In this document: positions 51,804 to 64,000 of the stretch, piece by piece
Layout of the letters: each line of letters begins with the position of its first letter
Numbering within the stretch: position 1 is the first letter of the stretch
Program-made: the position numbers and the translations under genes
The notes under the pieces: model-generated
What the model was told of the DNA's origin: nothing
What the model saw: the letters and a program-made list of their open reading frames with translations, nothing else
Database searches by the model: none
From: Skeletonema tropicum
Taxonomy: Eukaryota; Bacillariophyta; Thalassiosirophyceae; Thalassiosirales; Thalassiosiraceae
DNA: 64,000 nt
Assembly (NCBI GenBank): GCA_037178625.1
Contig: CM074134.1
Span: forward strand, 434,001 to 498,000
Direction: 5' to 3'

Positions 51804-53063
51804 AATAGTAATAGTACTATGCTGAACCTGAAATAGCAATCACGAGGAGAGAATGTTTCAAATGATTTTATGGACACACTTGCATCCAGATTTGAGAGGA
51901 TGAGCCTAATATCACTTAGATTCGTGTGGTCACCACGTATCAGCTAAAGTTGAATTGGGGGGCCTCTGAGATATTGACACTTGGGCTGGGGTTGCACGAT
52001 TTGGAATTGAAGTTATTGTGGACTTAGGTTTGACTTAAAGTCCTAAAAACTCAATTTGAAAAAAGTTGATGTACCACTTGTAAAAAGGTAGCAGAACCCA
52101 GAATCAAAACAAAAACAAAGGGTGAGAACCCTACCTCGTACTTAAGTAGGCTTCTCATTTTGTCCGAGATAAGCTGAATTGGGGGGGGTAAAGGGGGGGG
52201 GTGGAACCCCCCCCTTCCGGTGCCCTTTCCTCCTTCTTCCTAACGTACTTATGTAGCTAACTCGTAACTCGAGCCTGGTTTGTACGCATATTTTTTAAGC
52301 GAGGTAGGGTTCTCACATTTTGTCCGAGATAAGCTGAATTGGGGGGGGGGTAAAGGGGGGGTGGAACCCCCCCTTCCTGTGCCCTTTCCTCCTTCTTCCT
52401 ACATAACGTATGTAGCTAACTCGTAACTCGAGCCTGGTTTGTACGCATATTTTTTTAAGTTGCTTGTTTGTACTCTATTTTTTAAGCTGCTTATTTCTAA
52501 TTCATGGACGTAGGAATTAGTAGTCGATTTTAAAAAAGCGCAACTCTTCCGCCCACGGACAGATTCTGTTTTTCCGAGTAGCTCTAGCCACTAGCCATAC
52601 TAAGTAAGTATAACTTACCTACATGTACGCTAACGCTTTACATGGTTAGTAGAGTTAGTCTTTACTTTTTAGCTCTCCCTTAGTATGTCCGGTCGAACAG
52701 AAATTTTAAAGTACGTCTGATTATGTTGGCTACTCCGGTCTGAAGTAGTATATAATATCTGTACAATTGAGTAATGAGTAGAGTGTTTCATCCTGGTGGT
52801 AACTAGTTTGGGTGATGACTTGGACTGTGGTCCATTGTGTAAGGAGAGAATGGATTGGGCTTGAGTTTATGCCTGCCTTGTTTTCTGCTTTTGCCCTGTT
52901 GTAGGGACATGATTGACAGTACCTTTCAATTCACAACAGGATGACATTCAATAGATTGAAGAAGATTGTAGACAGCGTCCCTAGCATAAACAATGGCGTG
53001 AGATAATGTATGAAAAGTATTAATCTTTCAGTTACCGTATCGTACTACTACGTGATCTTGTCT
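51804..53063. other. Intergenic region rich in repeats
   Basis: 1.26 kb. It contains a decayed copy of the dispersed repeat (about 52005..52140), two direct G-run repeats (52141..52460), and a GACGTAGGAATTAGTA word at 52508. No gene is seen in the last 600 bp. Confidence 0.5.
52141..52460. repeat. Direct repeat pair with G-run/C-run hairpins
   Basis: Two units of about 160 bp (52148..52300 and 52311..52456) share TTTTGTCCGAGATAAGCTGA, a block of 8-10 G, TAAAG, 7-9 G, TGGAA, 7-9 C, then CTCGTAACTCGAGCCTGG. The G-runs face C-runs, so each can form a hairpin or a G-quadruplex. Confidence 0.8.
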
Positions 53064-56000
53064 TCAATCCAGCGAGCAGTACTTGGCAACGTTTGAGGGG
53101 CGCATTTGCCTCCTCTTGTAAAACAAAACATAAGCTGCTTCAGTCACCAAATTTCGTGGAGGGACGGGCTCTACTAGCTCATCATCAAACTTCAGCCAAA
53201 GCGGCTCAGCCGATTCGGAAACAGCTTTCGATGCGGCTTTGGTCGAGGAATCTTTCTCTTTGCTTCTTCCAATCCTCCATCCGCTTGAAGTCGATTCTTC
53301 TTCAGACGGGTTTAGTTTTGTTGTGTTTGAGTCATTGAAATTGTAGGCAACCTCTTCAATTCCGTCAGGACTACAAGCAGTAGCTTTGCACGCGGCAATG
53401 TAATGTCCTGTATCAATATCACCCATGTGATTCACAACACCTATCAAATCGTAAATGAATGGTTCATCACTTGATTGTTGGCTTTGTGGTGAATTTTCGT
53501 CGCACCATTCCCTCATATTAAGTCCTGTGATGGGAAAGTCGACACGGGTTGTAATTTTTTCGCTCCAGCGTGAAGATGCATTGAATCGCTTGAAGTTAAA
53601 GACTAAAAAGTCAGGAAGGTTCCATAGTGCCATACTTTGCTTTCCTTCTCTATCTTCTTTGCATACTGGGCAGCGCCAGCATCCCGTGGCTTCTAAATGT
53701 TGTTCTTTGAAGAACTCTGCCAAGCACGAACCAATATGAAAACCCCCGTGTGATGAACTAGGATGTCTCTTTAACTCGTCGCTTCCCGGAGCACCGAGTA
53801 ACTTCTGATTCTGTTTACTGGGAGAAATGATAGGAGGAATGTAGAGTAACTGCTTAGAACTGGTATGCTTTTTGCTCGTGGTATCAGTTGCAACATCTGT
53901 GTTCCCTCGCCAATGCAGCACTAAAGAGTGTCTGGCATTCATGTAGTTTCCAATGGTACGAACAAGAGAGAAGGGGAACGCCGCCTCTTCACCATTTGAT
54001 CCGAGTGGAGAATCTGCTGTGGTTACACGCACGTCAAATGGAAGAAAAGGGAGAACTTCTCTCAACTTCTTTGCCAAGTCATCTGACATTGTTGTTGCAT
54101 CAAAATGAGGCTTTCTCCCGTTTTGTCGCGCTTGTTTCCCACTCTCAATTGCAGCAACAACATATCTCTTGTCACTTTGGATCAAAGCTTTCACGATGAT
54201 GGCGATCATTTTACGTGCTTCGTCTCTATCCTTCTCTGCGATTTTGCGGTCAACGGAACTAAGTTTCTTTCCATTCTCAGACTTTTTGAAATGCGAGAGT
54301 TCTAAGAACCTTGACGCTTGTGCTAATATATGCGCACCTGCTCTAGCCGTACTCCATTCATTATGACATTGTAAGTAAAATGATTGACCAAAAAGGAAAA
54401 ACTTCTTCGTCTTATGCTCCATACTTCGATGGTGAACAACAAATTCAGTCGGCTTTGCTCTTGGAGTTGAAAGGCTGTACAACGGACGAATACGGCTATT
54501 CCCAAAAGCATACACTTCATCCCATTTTGCCGAAAAATTATCAAAATGAACTTTGACCTTCGTTATGGTGTCATCTCCTTCTTCAGTTCTTTCCTTGATA
54601 AGTTCCACTACGCTTCCAGGGTACCAATTGTTACGGCGATCAATTGCATCAACGCGCAATCCCATACTGCAATCTTTTGCTTCCTTCGGCCATAGACAGT
54701 GCGAGACATACTTTGCGAGGGGAACTGGATTTGTATCAAACGTGACACATTCATTTTCGTCGCCATAAACCTTGAGACATTCTTCACCCATCTTTTCAAT
54801 GAACTTCCAGTCAGCGTCTGGATCATCGCCTGCAGTAGTTTGAGTGGAGCTTGTATCGCTACTTGTGTCATCGTCAGTTGATGCATTATCTGCCTTTGCC
54901 GCATGTTCGTTGCTGGAATGTTGTGACAATTCAATTTCGGGTCTCGGTTGTAGCGTCATTTCAAAAGCCACCACCATCGCAATTGTGGGCGATGAAGTGT
55001 CATCTGACGATGTATAATTCAGAAGTCTGAGGCATGGACCCTCTTTATCCGGGAGACATGCAACCTTGGTATAAAGACGCGTCACCGAGTGCTTGTCGCC
55101 GATGCCTGTTCCGATATCTTCTTTCTTGCACAATCTAAGACGTTTTGCTGGGATCCCGCACAGTTGCTGTAACTTCATTTTCAAGTCGCCAAGATCAGCA
55201 AGCCTGGAAGTTGATATAGCATATTCCTCAAAAATTAGCTCTTTCGAAGGTGGAGACATTTGCTTAGGTGATTTTGATCTCCCCCTCGATGACCCGCCGA
55301 CTGGGAGCAAGGTGTTGGGGCAGTTAAGCGTTGTTGCCCGCCTTACAACAAGGCAGCGAAAAATGACTTCGTCCACGGTTGGAAGTGGTAAAGACAGCAC
55401 ATTGAAAGGGTCAAAATTTTTGCTGGAGTGGTTGCATTGTGGGCACGTCACGAGATTGAACAACTGCCCCATGCAAAGATCGGTAATCACCGATCTGTTT
55501 CGTCGTAAATACCGGCGCCAAGCCTCTCGTCCAATACGTTGGAGATCAGTCTTTTCGATAAATTTATCTTCAAGCGCCTCGACATACGGTTTCTTTTTCA
55601 CTCTATTGGCATCTTCGTGCAACATATCGAGAATATCAGTGAGCAGCTCTGGCACATCTTGTTGGTTTGCGCCGGAGTAACGCGGTCGACATTTTGTGAG
55701 GACACTTCGAAATCTTTGTGGAGCGCGAGCTCCAAATTTGCCACTCCACATCACTCGCATTAGATCTGCAAACTCCTCGAGAATCTTACCTCCCGTTCCT
55801 AAGGGATTGTCTCTGTTGATATCCCCTGAAATTTTGTATTGACCGCTGAGTAGATAAAATCGCAGCAGGGGCATGTAAGATAAACATTGCCAGCCAGAAT
55901 TTGCGTAGCAAGTGTTTCCCAAATTGATCAGCCCGCATGCGCCATAGGAAGGAAATAAGCACATAGCATTATGGCTGAGGTCATTTGACATGGCGTCGTT

Positions 56001-58731
56001 TGAATCTTTTTTCTTTGATCCTGGGAGAATTGATTTGCTTTCCGTGGCCGCATCGCCCTCAGTATCGCTCGCGAGGTATGCGTTTGAAGTGAATCTACCT
56101 GCAACAGCAAGACGGTCAGATTTAACCTCGATCCACTCCTCGTGATTCTCGTGGTGATCATTGAAATGAATACGAACGTGAGTATTTTCACGGAACGAAG
56201 CATCTTTTGTTGCATCAGCACCCTCGTGTCCATTTGAACCATTGTGACCGGACGCTTTGACATCACGTTCAACATTCACAATTAATCCACGGTACCAACG
56301 GCCTGTCAAATCCATCGCATCAACAATCTTTCTCATAATTGGATCACGAGACGGCTTCCCTTCTGAATTATAACCACGGAGTAACATCCTAAACTTGGCA
56401 TCTTCATCTGCAATGCGACGTTGTTGAGTTGCCTTCGCCGCAGCCTCACGAGGCCATGAAAAGCTTCCATCTTTATTTGGGACAACATACTCGAACATGA
56501 CACGCGTCCCATCTAAAAGCCCAATGCTTCGAACAGAGTGCTGGTCACAGTATGACTGCCATTGTTCCGTGTATTTTTCGTAGCTGGATGGTGTATTTAT
56601 TGGAATTTCGGCGTATGGATTCTTACACAGCAATGTCCATGGTCCATACCGACTTGCATTGGGATTTTTTCCATTGGAAGACGCAATTCTCCACAGTCTT
56701 GCTCTTCCTTCACAATTACTGTCTTGAGATTTGGAGAGAATAATGGGCAGTCGGGCAACAATTTCAGCAAAGAATCTCCACAGTGGTTGGTCCGGCATTA
56801 CCATCACTCTTATTGACATTGGTCCAAGATCGCCTCGACGATACGGTTGTTGCGGATCACAAATTTGACAGTGTACTATATACGGATGAGTTGCAACACG
56901 AATTGATTTGGATATTGCTTTTGGATACCGAACTTCCGAAGAATCGTTGTTCATCACTGAGGAGACTTCCACGGATTCATCATCAGCTGTTATGACGCCC
57001 TTTTGCATCCCATTTCGAATAATTTCATCATTGCTTTCTGATGATGGAAGGACCATTCGTGGCAGAGGTGGTCCACCACCATACATTTCGTACAGCACAT
57101 TCCAGACTCCGGGAGGTATAAGAACGTAATGTTTTCCCAGAGATAATTTTCGATGCATCAATTCATACGAACCTCGTGTTCCTGACAAGTGAATAGCTTC
57201 GACAGACCGATCAATCAAGCGCTCCGTTGAGAGTTCCCGAGGTCGTTTCAATGAAGTGGGATTGAACACATTGCCTTCGGAGGCTTCCCACCCAGTATAC
57301 GCCACCCAGTCATCCCACCACGATTTTTCGATACAGTATAGTACCCCATGGCCCAATCCTCCTTTGCCATCTGTACCTCCAATACCACCCCAAACACTGT
57401 CCCAGTTGCATTTCTTCGTTGTTTCTTCACTGTGATGATGAGATTCATCATTGGCAAACCTCTTATGAAATCTCGTTTTCGGCGATACGGCGTCATCCCT
57501 CACCTTCGATGCATCAATAACTTGATCCAATTCCTCTTGCTTATTATTCCAATTGATCCATCGTTGAGTGACAAGGGTGTGCTCTAATTTTGCGCTTGGG
57601 ACAATACCAGTGCCAAACAGATTCCGCATGACCTTATCTAGTACCATTTCATCGATTGCAACGTCTGCCCAAGTAACAAAATCTCTCATTGTCCAAAGAG
57701 TGCGACCAGAACTACTACTGTTGCTATTGCTGATGCTGTTTGTGACTCCATTGCACTTGTTGATAAACGCCTTCAATGACCTTATTTCGTACTCGGAAGA
57801 AATTGGATTTGGTTCATTTCCACCTCCAACCTCTTTCTGAAGCAAGTCACTCACACTTTGACATTGCTTGATGGGCAAACTCGCATCACCACCAGTGCTA
57901 GTGGTACGATCACTTTCTGCATCACTAATCGTATCATTCAATCGTCTTACTCCATACGATCCATTTTCGACTACAGTCGTTGTTGATCCAGTAGTAGTAG
58001 TAGAAGAACCACCACAAAGTATCGTCGCCAATATCTCCACAACACTCGTAGCATCTACACACAATTTCTTCTTCTTCTTTTTCTCCTTCATTCCACTACT
58101 ACTACTCCAACCATGCCGTTCCAAAGGGAGCATAACACCCTCATACGCCAAATAATACGACAACGAATCATACGAAAGAATCATCACATCCTCATTATCC
58201 ACCTCCAATAACCACGTGGGTAATCCCCCCGCAGGATGAGAGGATAATACCCCATCCAATTCCTTGGGGGGTAATAATAGATGAAATAATAGGTTGAGTC
58301 GTTGTCGTCGTGTCCCTCGTAAGGCTAGTGCGATTAGGTAGCAGAGTGATGTGAATTGGATTCCTCCTGGTTCAGTAATACTATTGGGGGTAGTAGTAGT
58401 AGTGAGGTCGGGATTGATGTATAGTTCCGAGGGAGGAGGATTTGTCAATGGCAATGGTGCCAATAGTGGTATGGATACACCATTCCTTATTACACCATGC
58501 TGCTGCGGATTACTACTCCCTCCTTTCCCATTATTCTTCTTCTTGTTATTCACTTCTTCATCATCATACTCCAACAACAGCTCCTCTTGCAATAACGCCA
58601 ACTCATTCACATCCAAAGTCAAACCAGCCCTCTTGGCACTACATTTTGCTAGATCCGTCACATATTCCCATCGTGTTTCGGACATGTACAGTAGGAGGAG
58701 ATAGGCGGATCCGTAGATATCAATTAGTTCA

Positions 58732-58765
<34 letters not shown>

Positions 58766-60050
58766 GGATTTGATTATTGTTGTTGGGAGATTCTTCCACT
58801 AAAGTTGATGAGGATGAGGACGAAGAAGAAGTGGAAGTTCCAGCTTGATCATTATTCTCAACAACAACAGTAGTAGTATTTGACTTTTGTTGTTGTTGTT
58901 GTTGTTGTTCTTGCATCATCATGTGCAACTGAACCTCCCTCAAACACTTGTCACCACCCTCAAATATCTTTCGTACAATGGTACTATCCAACAATCGTTC
59001 TTTTTGATAGATTCCTTTGGCTGTTTTGATTTGATTCTCTGTCAATACTAATGATGATGTTGTGGAAAAAGAAGAAGAAGAGTCTTGGAGTAGTGCTGGA
59101 TGAACAAGATGAAATGATGATGTCGAGGAGGACGAATCATTCTGATGATTGTGAAATGAGGAAGAAGAAGAGAACTTATGATGACCACTCGAATGATGAC
59201 TACTTTCCCCACTAACACCACCACTTTCTTTTCCCAACAATCGACCCATTTTTTTACTAAGTGAGGAACGTCGACTATCTCCAACACCACTACCACCACC
59301 ACTACTACTTGAATTCGACGCACCACCTCCATTCCCACCACCACCACTTCCATCCAATAATGATCCCCCCTCAGCACCACCAGCACCACCACCACCATTC
59401 CCACCATTACCATTGCCATGATTGTAGACAATCATCCCAAGACAAGATTGAACACGTCGTTTAATAAAGGACACTTCGACTGGTGAGAGGCAATTGATCA
59501 TTTTGGAAATGGTCGCGTCAAGTGTGGACGGTAAGTCTTGTGGATCGAGGAGGTAAGGGTGGAGGAGGGTGAATAGGGAGGACCATTGTGGATCATTGAT
59601 GGTATCGCTGTGGTTATTATTATTGCTCTCAAGCTGTAGCTGCTGTGTTGTTGTTGGTGGTGGGGTAGAATTATTATTTTGAGATGTCGAAATGGAATTG
59701 GCACGACGAATGGAATTATTACTAGATAATGATGATAATGATGCTGCACCCTTCTTCTTGGAAGTCGTCGTTTCTGTAGTTGTAGTAGTTGCTGCGGCTA
59801 CTGCTGCTCTGGTATTTTTCTTATTGGATCTTCGCTGCTGCTGCTGTTTCTTATTCGTCGTAATAGTGACTACTCCAGTAGCGGTACTTTCAGATGGCAA
59901 AGTGTCCATATCTGTGCCAAGCTGATCCATCATCCTATGCGGCTGAGATGAGCTGTTGTTGTTGTTATTGTTGTTGTTCGATGGACTATCCTCCTCCTCG
60001 TGATGATGAGGCTGCTCTGCGGAGATTGGTTTGGATTTGCACCCTCCCAT
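53064..60050 (-). CDS. USP32-like ubiquitin-specific protease, 2,328 aa
   Basis: A cysteine deubiquitinase in one 7-kb exon. The start MGGCKSK is an N-myristoylation signal, as in USP32. Low-complexity Asn, Gln and Ser runs fill much of residues 20-500. A helical region near 580-660 resembles the EF-hand module of USP32 only faintly. A DUSP domain lies at about 905-985 (KSWWDDWVAYTG to HYVLIPPGVWNVLYEMYGGGP). The USP core starts GLINLGNTCYANSGWQCLS (catalytic Cys near 1380) and QQDVPELL, with a C-x2-C zinc pair in LVTCPQCNH; the His box is NHMGDIDTGHYIA near 2216. Two Tudor/MBT-like segments are unusual: WYRGLIV...VRIHFNDHHENHEEWI before the core and NNWYPGSVV...VKVHFDNFSAKWDEVY inside it. 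Membrane attachment is likely. Confidence 0.88.
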
Positions 60051-61202
60051 ATTGTTTATTATTTCCAGATATATATTTGACGAAAGATACTTTAAGATTG
60101 CTATTACTATATGTGTAGTATCTAGAATTGCTATCTGCGCAAGATATGAATATTACTCTGAATTCAAAATTGATGATCTCAACCGGCTAATCTTTTAATC
60201 GTTTTCACACTGTGCAATTATTCTTGGGCCGCCCTCTCACGTTATCACACAGCCCCGGCAATCGACATGGAGGTTGTATACTTATGACCGAAACTGGCGC
60301 AAAAGCATCCATCTTGGATGTTGACATCGACGAATCAATGTCCAGATGTGACATTAAAGATATGTCACTTTGATATGATAGTGCCCATTATCTGATATGT
60401 GAATAAATTGTACCCCTATTGATCTTGCACTCGTCTACCCAGGGCACACTTCTACCTACCCACGTGAAATACCGCTATAGCATATGAGCAAGTCTCAAGA
60501 GTAGCAGCAATACTGTACTGGAGTATGAATGCAGTTTGGTGGTAGTGTACAATAACAATAACACGGAACGATGTACAGGCAGAGAAATAGAGTCTGGTGT
60601 CAATAGTGTGGGTAATAATATCTGGACTGAAACTGAAACGAAACCTGAGAATGGGAAGTACGACGACAAGAAGAGCATGACCTGGATAGGTGTGTGGCTA
60701 TTGTTGTCAATATAGCAAGCTGGAAAATGTATATATGCAAGAGCAGGAAATGTATCTGTGATGGCGAGTGCGAGAGTTTGCTTCGAGAAGAATGCATGTC
60801 GCAAAACTGAAAGGAAGCGTGATAGATTCGTTAGAGAGTGCAAGACCGAAGACGGGGGAATACAATAGGTATGAGTATGAGACGTACACATACACATTGG
60901 ACATTCTTGAGCACAGCGACAATGTTAGAGCGTAAAATATGCTCTACGTATCTGAGAACTTGAGAGAGAGTGACGAGGCGAAGCAAGACTCGAGAAGAGT
61001 CGGAGGAGGGCAACTCACTGAGTTCAAATAAATATATTTCAAGGCACCGCATATTGAATTAATTAGGAGTAATTAAAAGTAGTGAATAGAAGAAAGTAAA
61101 CAGATGATTAGATCAATACAATCTTGATATCGATACAGTCAATAAGTAGATGGCGATGCATGGGAGAAATGACAGAGCATTTGAATCTTCTGCCACGCGG
61201 AT
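60051..61202. other. Intergenic region
   Basis: 1.15 kb between the 5' end of the USP gene and the 3' end of the LicD-like gene. Antisense frames around 60475-60922 lack coding character. No RNA gene or repeat is recognised. Confidence 0.4.
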
Positions 61203-62270
61203 CTATGAACTGACTCCAGCAACCTCGTGAATCACAACTGATCCCTGCCGCAGCTGCTCGATACCATTCTCCATCTTGAATACAAAAGGATATGCGTCAT
61301 ACTTGTCACTGCACTTCCGTCCTTTCATACTGGTAGATCTGGGGCCACAGGTCGTATTCCAAAAGTTTGGCTTTCCACCATCAGGATGCGTTTCAAAGTC
61401 GCGTAACTGTATTGGCATGTTGGTAGCTGGTATTGGCACTCGCTCTGTACCAAACAGTTCTGTTCGAAATGGAAACCAGGCATCATATGGGTAGACAGGG
61501 GGTCCAGGTAAGTACGGACGAGCTTTCCTATAAAATTCTCCGCAGTTCAAATCCGATGGTCGTGGGTGGCCAACACACGTCACGTTCTTAGATTCAATAT
61601 TCTTGTACATGAACACATCAATGTATGTGTGAAAATCTTTTGTCTTATATATCTGAAATCCAAAGTCTACTCTGCCAACTTTGAGATTCAGATGTGGTTG
61701 CGTATCAAGTGCTGTTTGCATTACTCTTTCGACCTGAACTGGATCAGTTGAGAATACGGCGAGATCGACGTCTTTTTCGTTGAATGGGATGACCCCATGA
61801 TGTCTCAAGGCACCTACAAGCGACCCGAAAGTTAGTGCAACATTGATGTGCTGTTTTTGGAACTCTTCAATAAGCTTATAAGTCAGTGCATACGTATGAG
61901 CGAGATTGTTCAATTGATTCTTGGTTTCCTCGACTATGAAATCACCGTGTACTATCCTGTGCTCTTTTAGAAGTGTAGACTCTATCTCAGCAACAGTAGG
62001 TACAGCTTGCATCTTTTGAATGGGTTCCTCTCTATCAATTCCCACAACGTCTTTCATTGTGTGCTCGACATCAGAGGTGAAAAAAACGATGGCTGTGGCG
62101 AGTGCAATCATGAGAACTCTGCTGTACATGAGAACTCTGCTGTACATGAGAACTCTGCTGTTCATACCGAGAACTCTGCTGTTGCGCTTCGATTTCGCAT
62201 AAGCAACTATTGCCTGTGATCTTCCAGAAGCAGAAGCACGCGATCTCTTTGTAAGCTTCTGTTCAGTCAT
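61203..62270 (-). CDS. LicD/fukutin-type membrane transferase
   Basis: 355 aa. LicD-family proteins transfer phosphocholine, and fukutin-type relatives transfer ribitol-phosphate to glycans. A basic N-terminus precedes a membrane helix at about residues 54-66 (MIALATAIVFF), so it is probably a Golgi type II protein. The diagnostic block is VALTFGSLVGALRHHGVIPFNEKDVDLAVF near 145-175 (G-S-x-x-G-x-x-R-H...D-x-D). Cys pairs and N-glycosylation sites follow. Just before the helix, a seven-residue unit (YSRVLM-type) is repeated three to four times by an 18-21-bp tandem repeat at 62107..62180. Substrate unknown. Confidence 0.78.
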   Translation of the reverse strand: MTEQKLTKRSRASASGRSQAIVAYAKSKRNSRVLGMNSRVLMYSRVLMYSRVLMIALATAIVFFTSDVEHTMKDVVGIDREEPIQKMQAVPTVAEIESTLLKEHRIVHGDFIVEETKNQLNNLAHTYALTYKLIEEFQKQHINVALTFGSLVGALRHHGVIPFNEKDVDLAVFSTDPVQVERVMQTALDTQPHLNLKVGRVDFGFQIYKTKDFHTYIDVFMYKNIESKNVTCVGHPRPSDLNCGEFYRKARPYLPGPPVYPYDAWFPFRTELFGTERVPIPATNMPIQLRDFETHPDGGKPNFWNTTCGPRSTSMKGRKCSDKYDAYPFVFKMENGIEQLRQGSVVIHEVAGVSS

Positions 62271-64000
62271 CGTAGGTATAGATCTTCTAGATTGACGGAT
62301 TAGACAGTCAGCGTAGGGGTACTTGGAGAAGTGTCGACAGTCGACAGGGTTCGATACGATGAGCTCTAGGTGAGTTTCTTGGACCGAAGATCTTGTGTGA
62401 AGATTTGATGTTCACTTTGTCCTCGACTAAATTTTATGGCTCCGAAGGTGATCTCGTGCTTGCGCTTATATGTAATGTTTGTAATAGTCAAGTAGCATAC
62501 TACCTTTAGGTACGTATGTATCTGTGACCATACGGATACGTGCTCGCTAAGCTATCGCTTATCGGGATCTCCATGCCTGACGCATGCCGCTCTGGATTCT
62601 GACTACGTGGAAGCAGTCAGCTTAGAGAATCTTACTAACAGCCTACGTCTTGGAATTAGTACGATTTCTATCCAATAGCATTCCGAGTCACTCGGCTTAC
62701 ACGAGTAACTCTACCGCTAGCAGCAGCTCTCTCCTTCGAAGAGCTCACAACTACTCCAAATACGTAAATTAATACTGTATTCATCGTCGTTGTCATTACA
62801 CATCTATTAGCCTGTGTCAATGTTCACCAAGTTGTTTCCTTTTCCTACCGAAAAACAACGTCGCGAAGGAAGAGTAGTTGCTCGAAGGTTGTTTGATGTC
62901 CGCTATGATATCATAAAACAATGAGGAGCAAAACTCGACATCGTCTGAGCAATCTTCGCAAAAGATTGGATTACATACTGGGAAGGCAGCGCGAGAAGAC
63001 GACGTGGTTTTGGTGGTCGCAGCTCGAAGCTCGAACCAGGCTCCACAAAGAATCGTTGTTCCCTTGTGAGCAGGGTTGTGCACCCGAGGGAAAATCCGTT
63101 GGGTATGGGTGTCGGGCATGGATATCCGGAAAAGGGGCCTCGGGTATGGGTATCGGGTATATACCCGATACCCGAGCCAAAATCCTCGGGTATCGGGTAT
63201 CGGGTATGGGTATTTATTTTAGCGACCATAGTACTAATTCCTACCAATTTTAGCGAAATTGTTGGGTACTTAGAGCTTTTTGAATTTGGAACTGGAGATA
63301 GCTGTCTTAAATCACGGACCCCACGGGGTTGCCTATGTAGGTAGGAATAGTATGTAGCTCCATCCGGCACTTGAGAAGGTCAGAAGAGCCCCCAAATGTG
63401 TTTTTGGCCACCACCAAAAAGTTCCACCACCGCGACAATCCACCACGCCATGGCACCATTTCCGCCATAAAAGTGCCATAACATAAAAAATCACACCTCC
63501 TCCATTACATCCACAGTAGGTTGGGTATGGTAGTCCATGAATAGCTTAGAACACAAGGAATCCAAAGCCGAGCCTACCCAACTTAGTTATTAAAGATTGG
63601 AGACGTAAATCAAAATGCCACTATAGCAGCGCAAATTACCATCATCGTAGCATCATCGTCCAATTCCACTCAATATGAATGGTACAATCGGCCTCTCTCC
63701 ATCAACCCTCGCCGCCGCTTATACATATAGACATCTAGTGTCGGTGTGATTCATTGTTAGTGACTTCATATGGACATAGCACTCCGTCAGGCACCACGTT
63801 GCTGCTGCACATCACATCATCGATTACACACAAATGTCACCCATTTCTTTGCTCTAATCCGACCTCTGATCATGACGAGACAACTAAACACGACAGGAGA
63901 GCTCTCAATAATATGTAAGGATCGCTTTGTGCCGTGGAGCTGTTAAGGAGATCCGATTTCACTGACTACACTACCATCGGCGAACTCAGCCTTGGTATCA
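62271..64000. other. Intergenic region with transposon end
   Basis: 1.73 kb. A 5' part is the LicD-like gene's promoter region. Around 62817-63060 a minus-strand frame has coding-like composition (CNPIFCEDCSDDVEFCSS) but no start; it may be a gene fragment. The transposon end at 63071 follows. Nothing is recognised from 63360 to the window end. Confidence 0.4.
63071..63225 (+). repeat. Single hAT-type end followed by CGGGTAT repeats
   Basis: CAGGGTTGTGCACCCGAGG resembles the terminal repeat of the MITE at 24852. About 50 bp later begins a run of CGGGTATGGGTAT/CGGGTATC words, partly palindromic (GGGTATATACCC). No matching right end or 8-bp duplication of CTTGTGAG was found, so the copy appears truncated. 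Confidence 0.55.

Noticed and set aside
58442..59464. Plus-strand and shifted minus-strand frames over the USP low-complexity region
   Set aside because: They mirror poly-Gln, poly-Asn and Ser codon runs of the real gene.

Overview
This window is nuclear DNA of a unicellular photosynthetic stramenopile, most likely a diatom. Genes are compact and lie on both strands, with 0-2 short GT-AG introns (about 65-120 bp, one of 337 bp). Several proteins start with a signal peptide followed by the plastid-entry motif A-F-A-P (for example ATAFAP and TYAFAP). Acidic and poly-Q low-complexity tracts are common, and transposon debris fills the gaps. The species cannot be fixed from the sequence alone.

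Layout. 0-5 kb: a PRP40-like splicing factor and a Maf nucleotide pyrophosphatase with a frame break, then an 11-bp satellite inside a perfect inverted repeat. 5-9 kb: a frame-broken RING/coiled-coil gene with a partial upstream copy, two tandem tRNA-Leu(UAG) genes, and a fucosyltransferase-like membrane protein. 9-15 kb: a gene-poor stretch, then a large DDE transposase. 15-24 kb: glutathione transferase, a peroxisomal (C-terminal SKL) long-chain acyl-CoA synthetase, the ribosome-biogenesis protein SAS10/UTP3, and a putative Golgi glycosyltransferase. At about 24.1 kb a TCF25 gene and a sulfotransferase-like gene, both truncated, meet tail to tail. 24.8-27 kb: two non-autonomous DNA transposons, one carrying a tiny Cys-rich ORF. 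27-34 kb: acetyltransferase, plastid TLDc-like protein, TauD-type dioxygenase, membrane RING protein, a secreted or plastid protein of unknown role, and an EMAPII/Arc1p-type tRNA-binding protein.

34-47 kb is the most coherent part. dUTPase, ribonucleotide reductase small subunit, ribonucleotide reductase large subunit and a highly divergent histone H3 lie within about 12 kb, so DNA-precursor synthesis and chromatin supply sit side by side. Two unfamiliar genes sit among them: a 694-aa orphan and an F-box-like/nucleotidyltransferase-like protein. The RNR2-to-H3 block is flanked by about 310-bp inverted copies of one repeat family. The H3 protein is full length but has Ile at K9, Arg at K36 and Met at K79, so three main lysine-methylation sites are gone at once; I consider this the most striking observation.

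47-64 kb: an unknown gene, a truncated Helitron Rep-type ORF with a secretory-looking N-terminus, G-run-rich direct repeats, a 2,328-aa USP32-like deubiquitinase (N-myristoylation signal, DUSP, two Tudor-like segments, USP core), and a LicD/fukutin-type transferase. A recurring structural theme is tandem duplication of gene 3' ends (RING gene, tRNA plus fucosyltransferase end, MORN gene).
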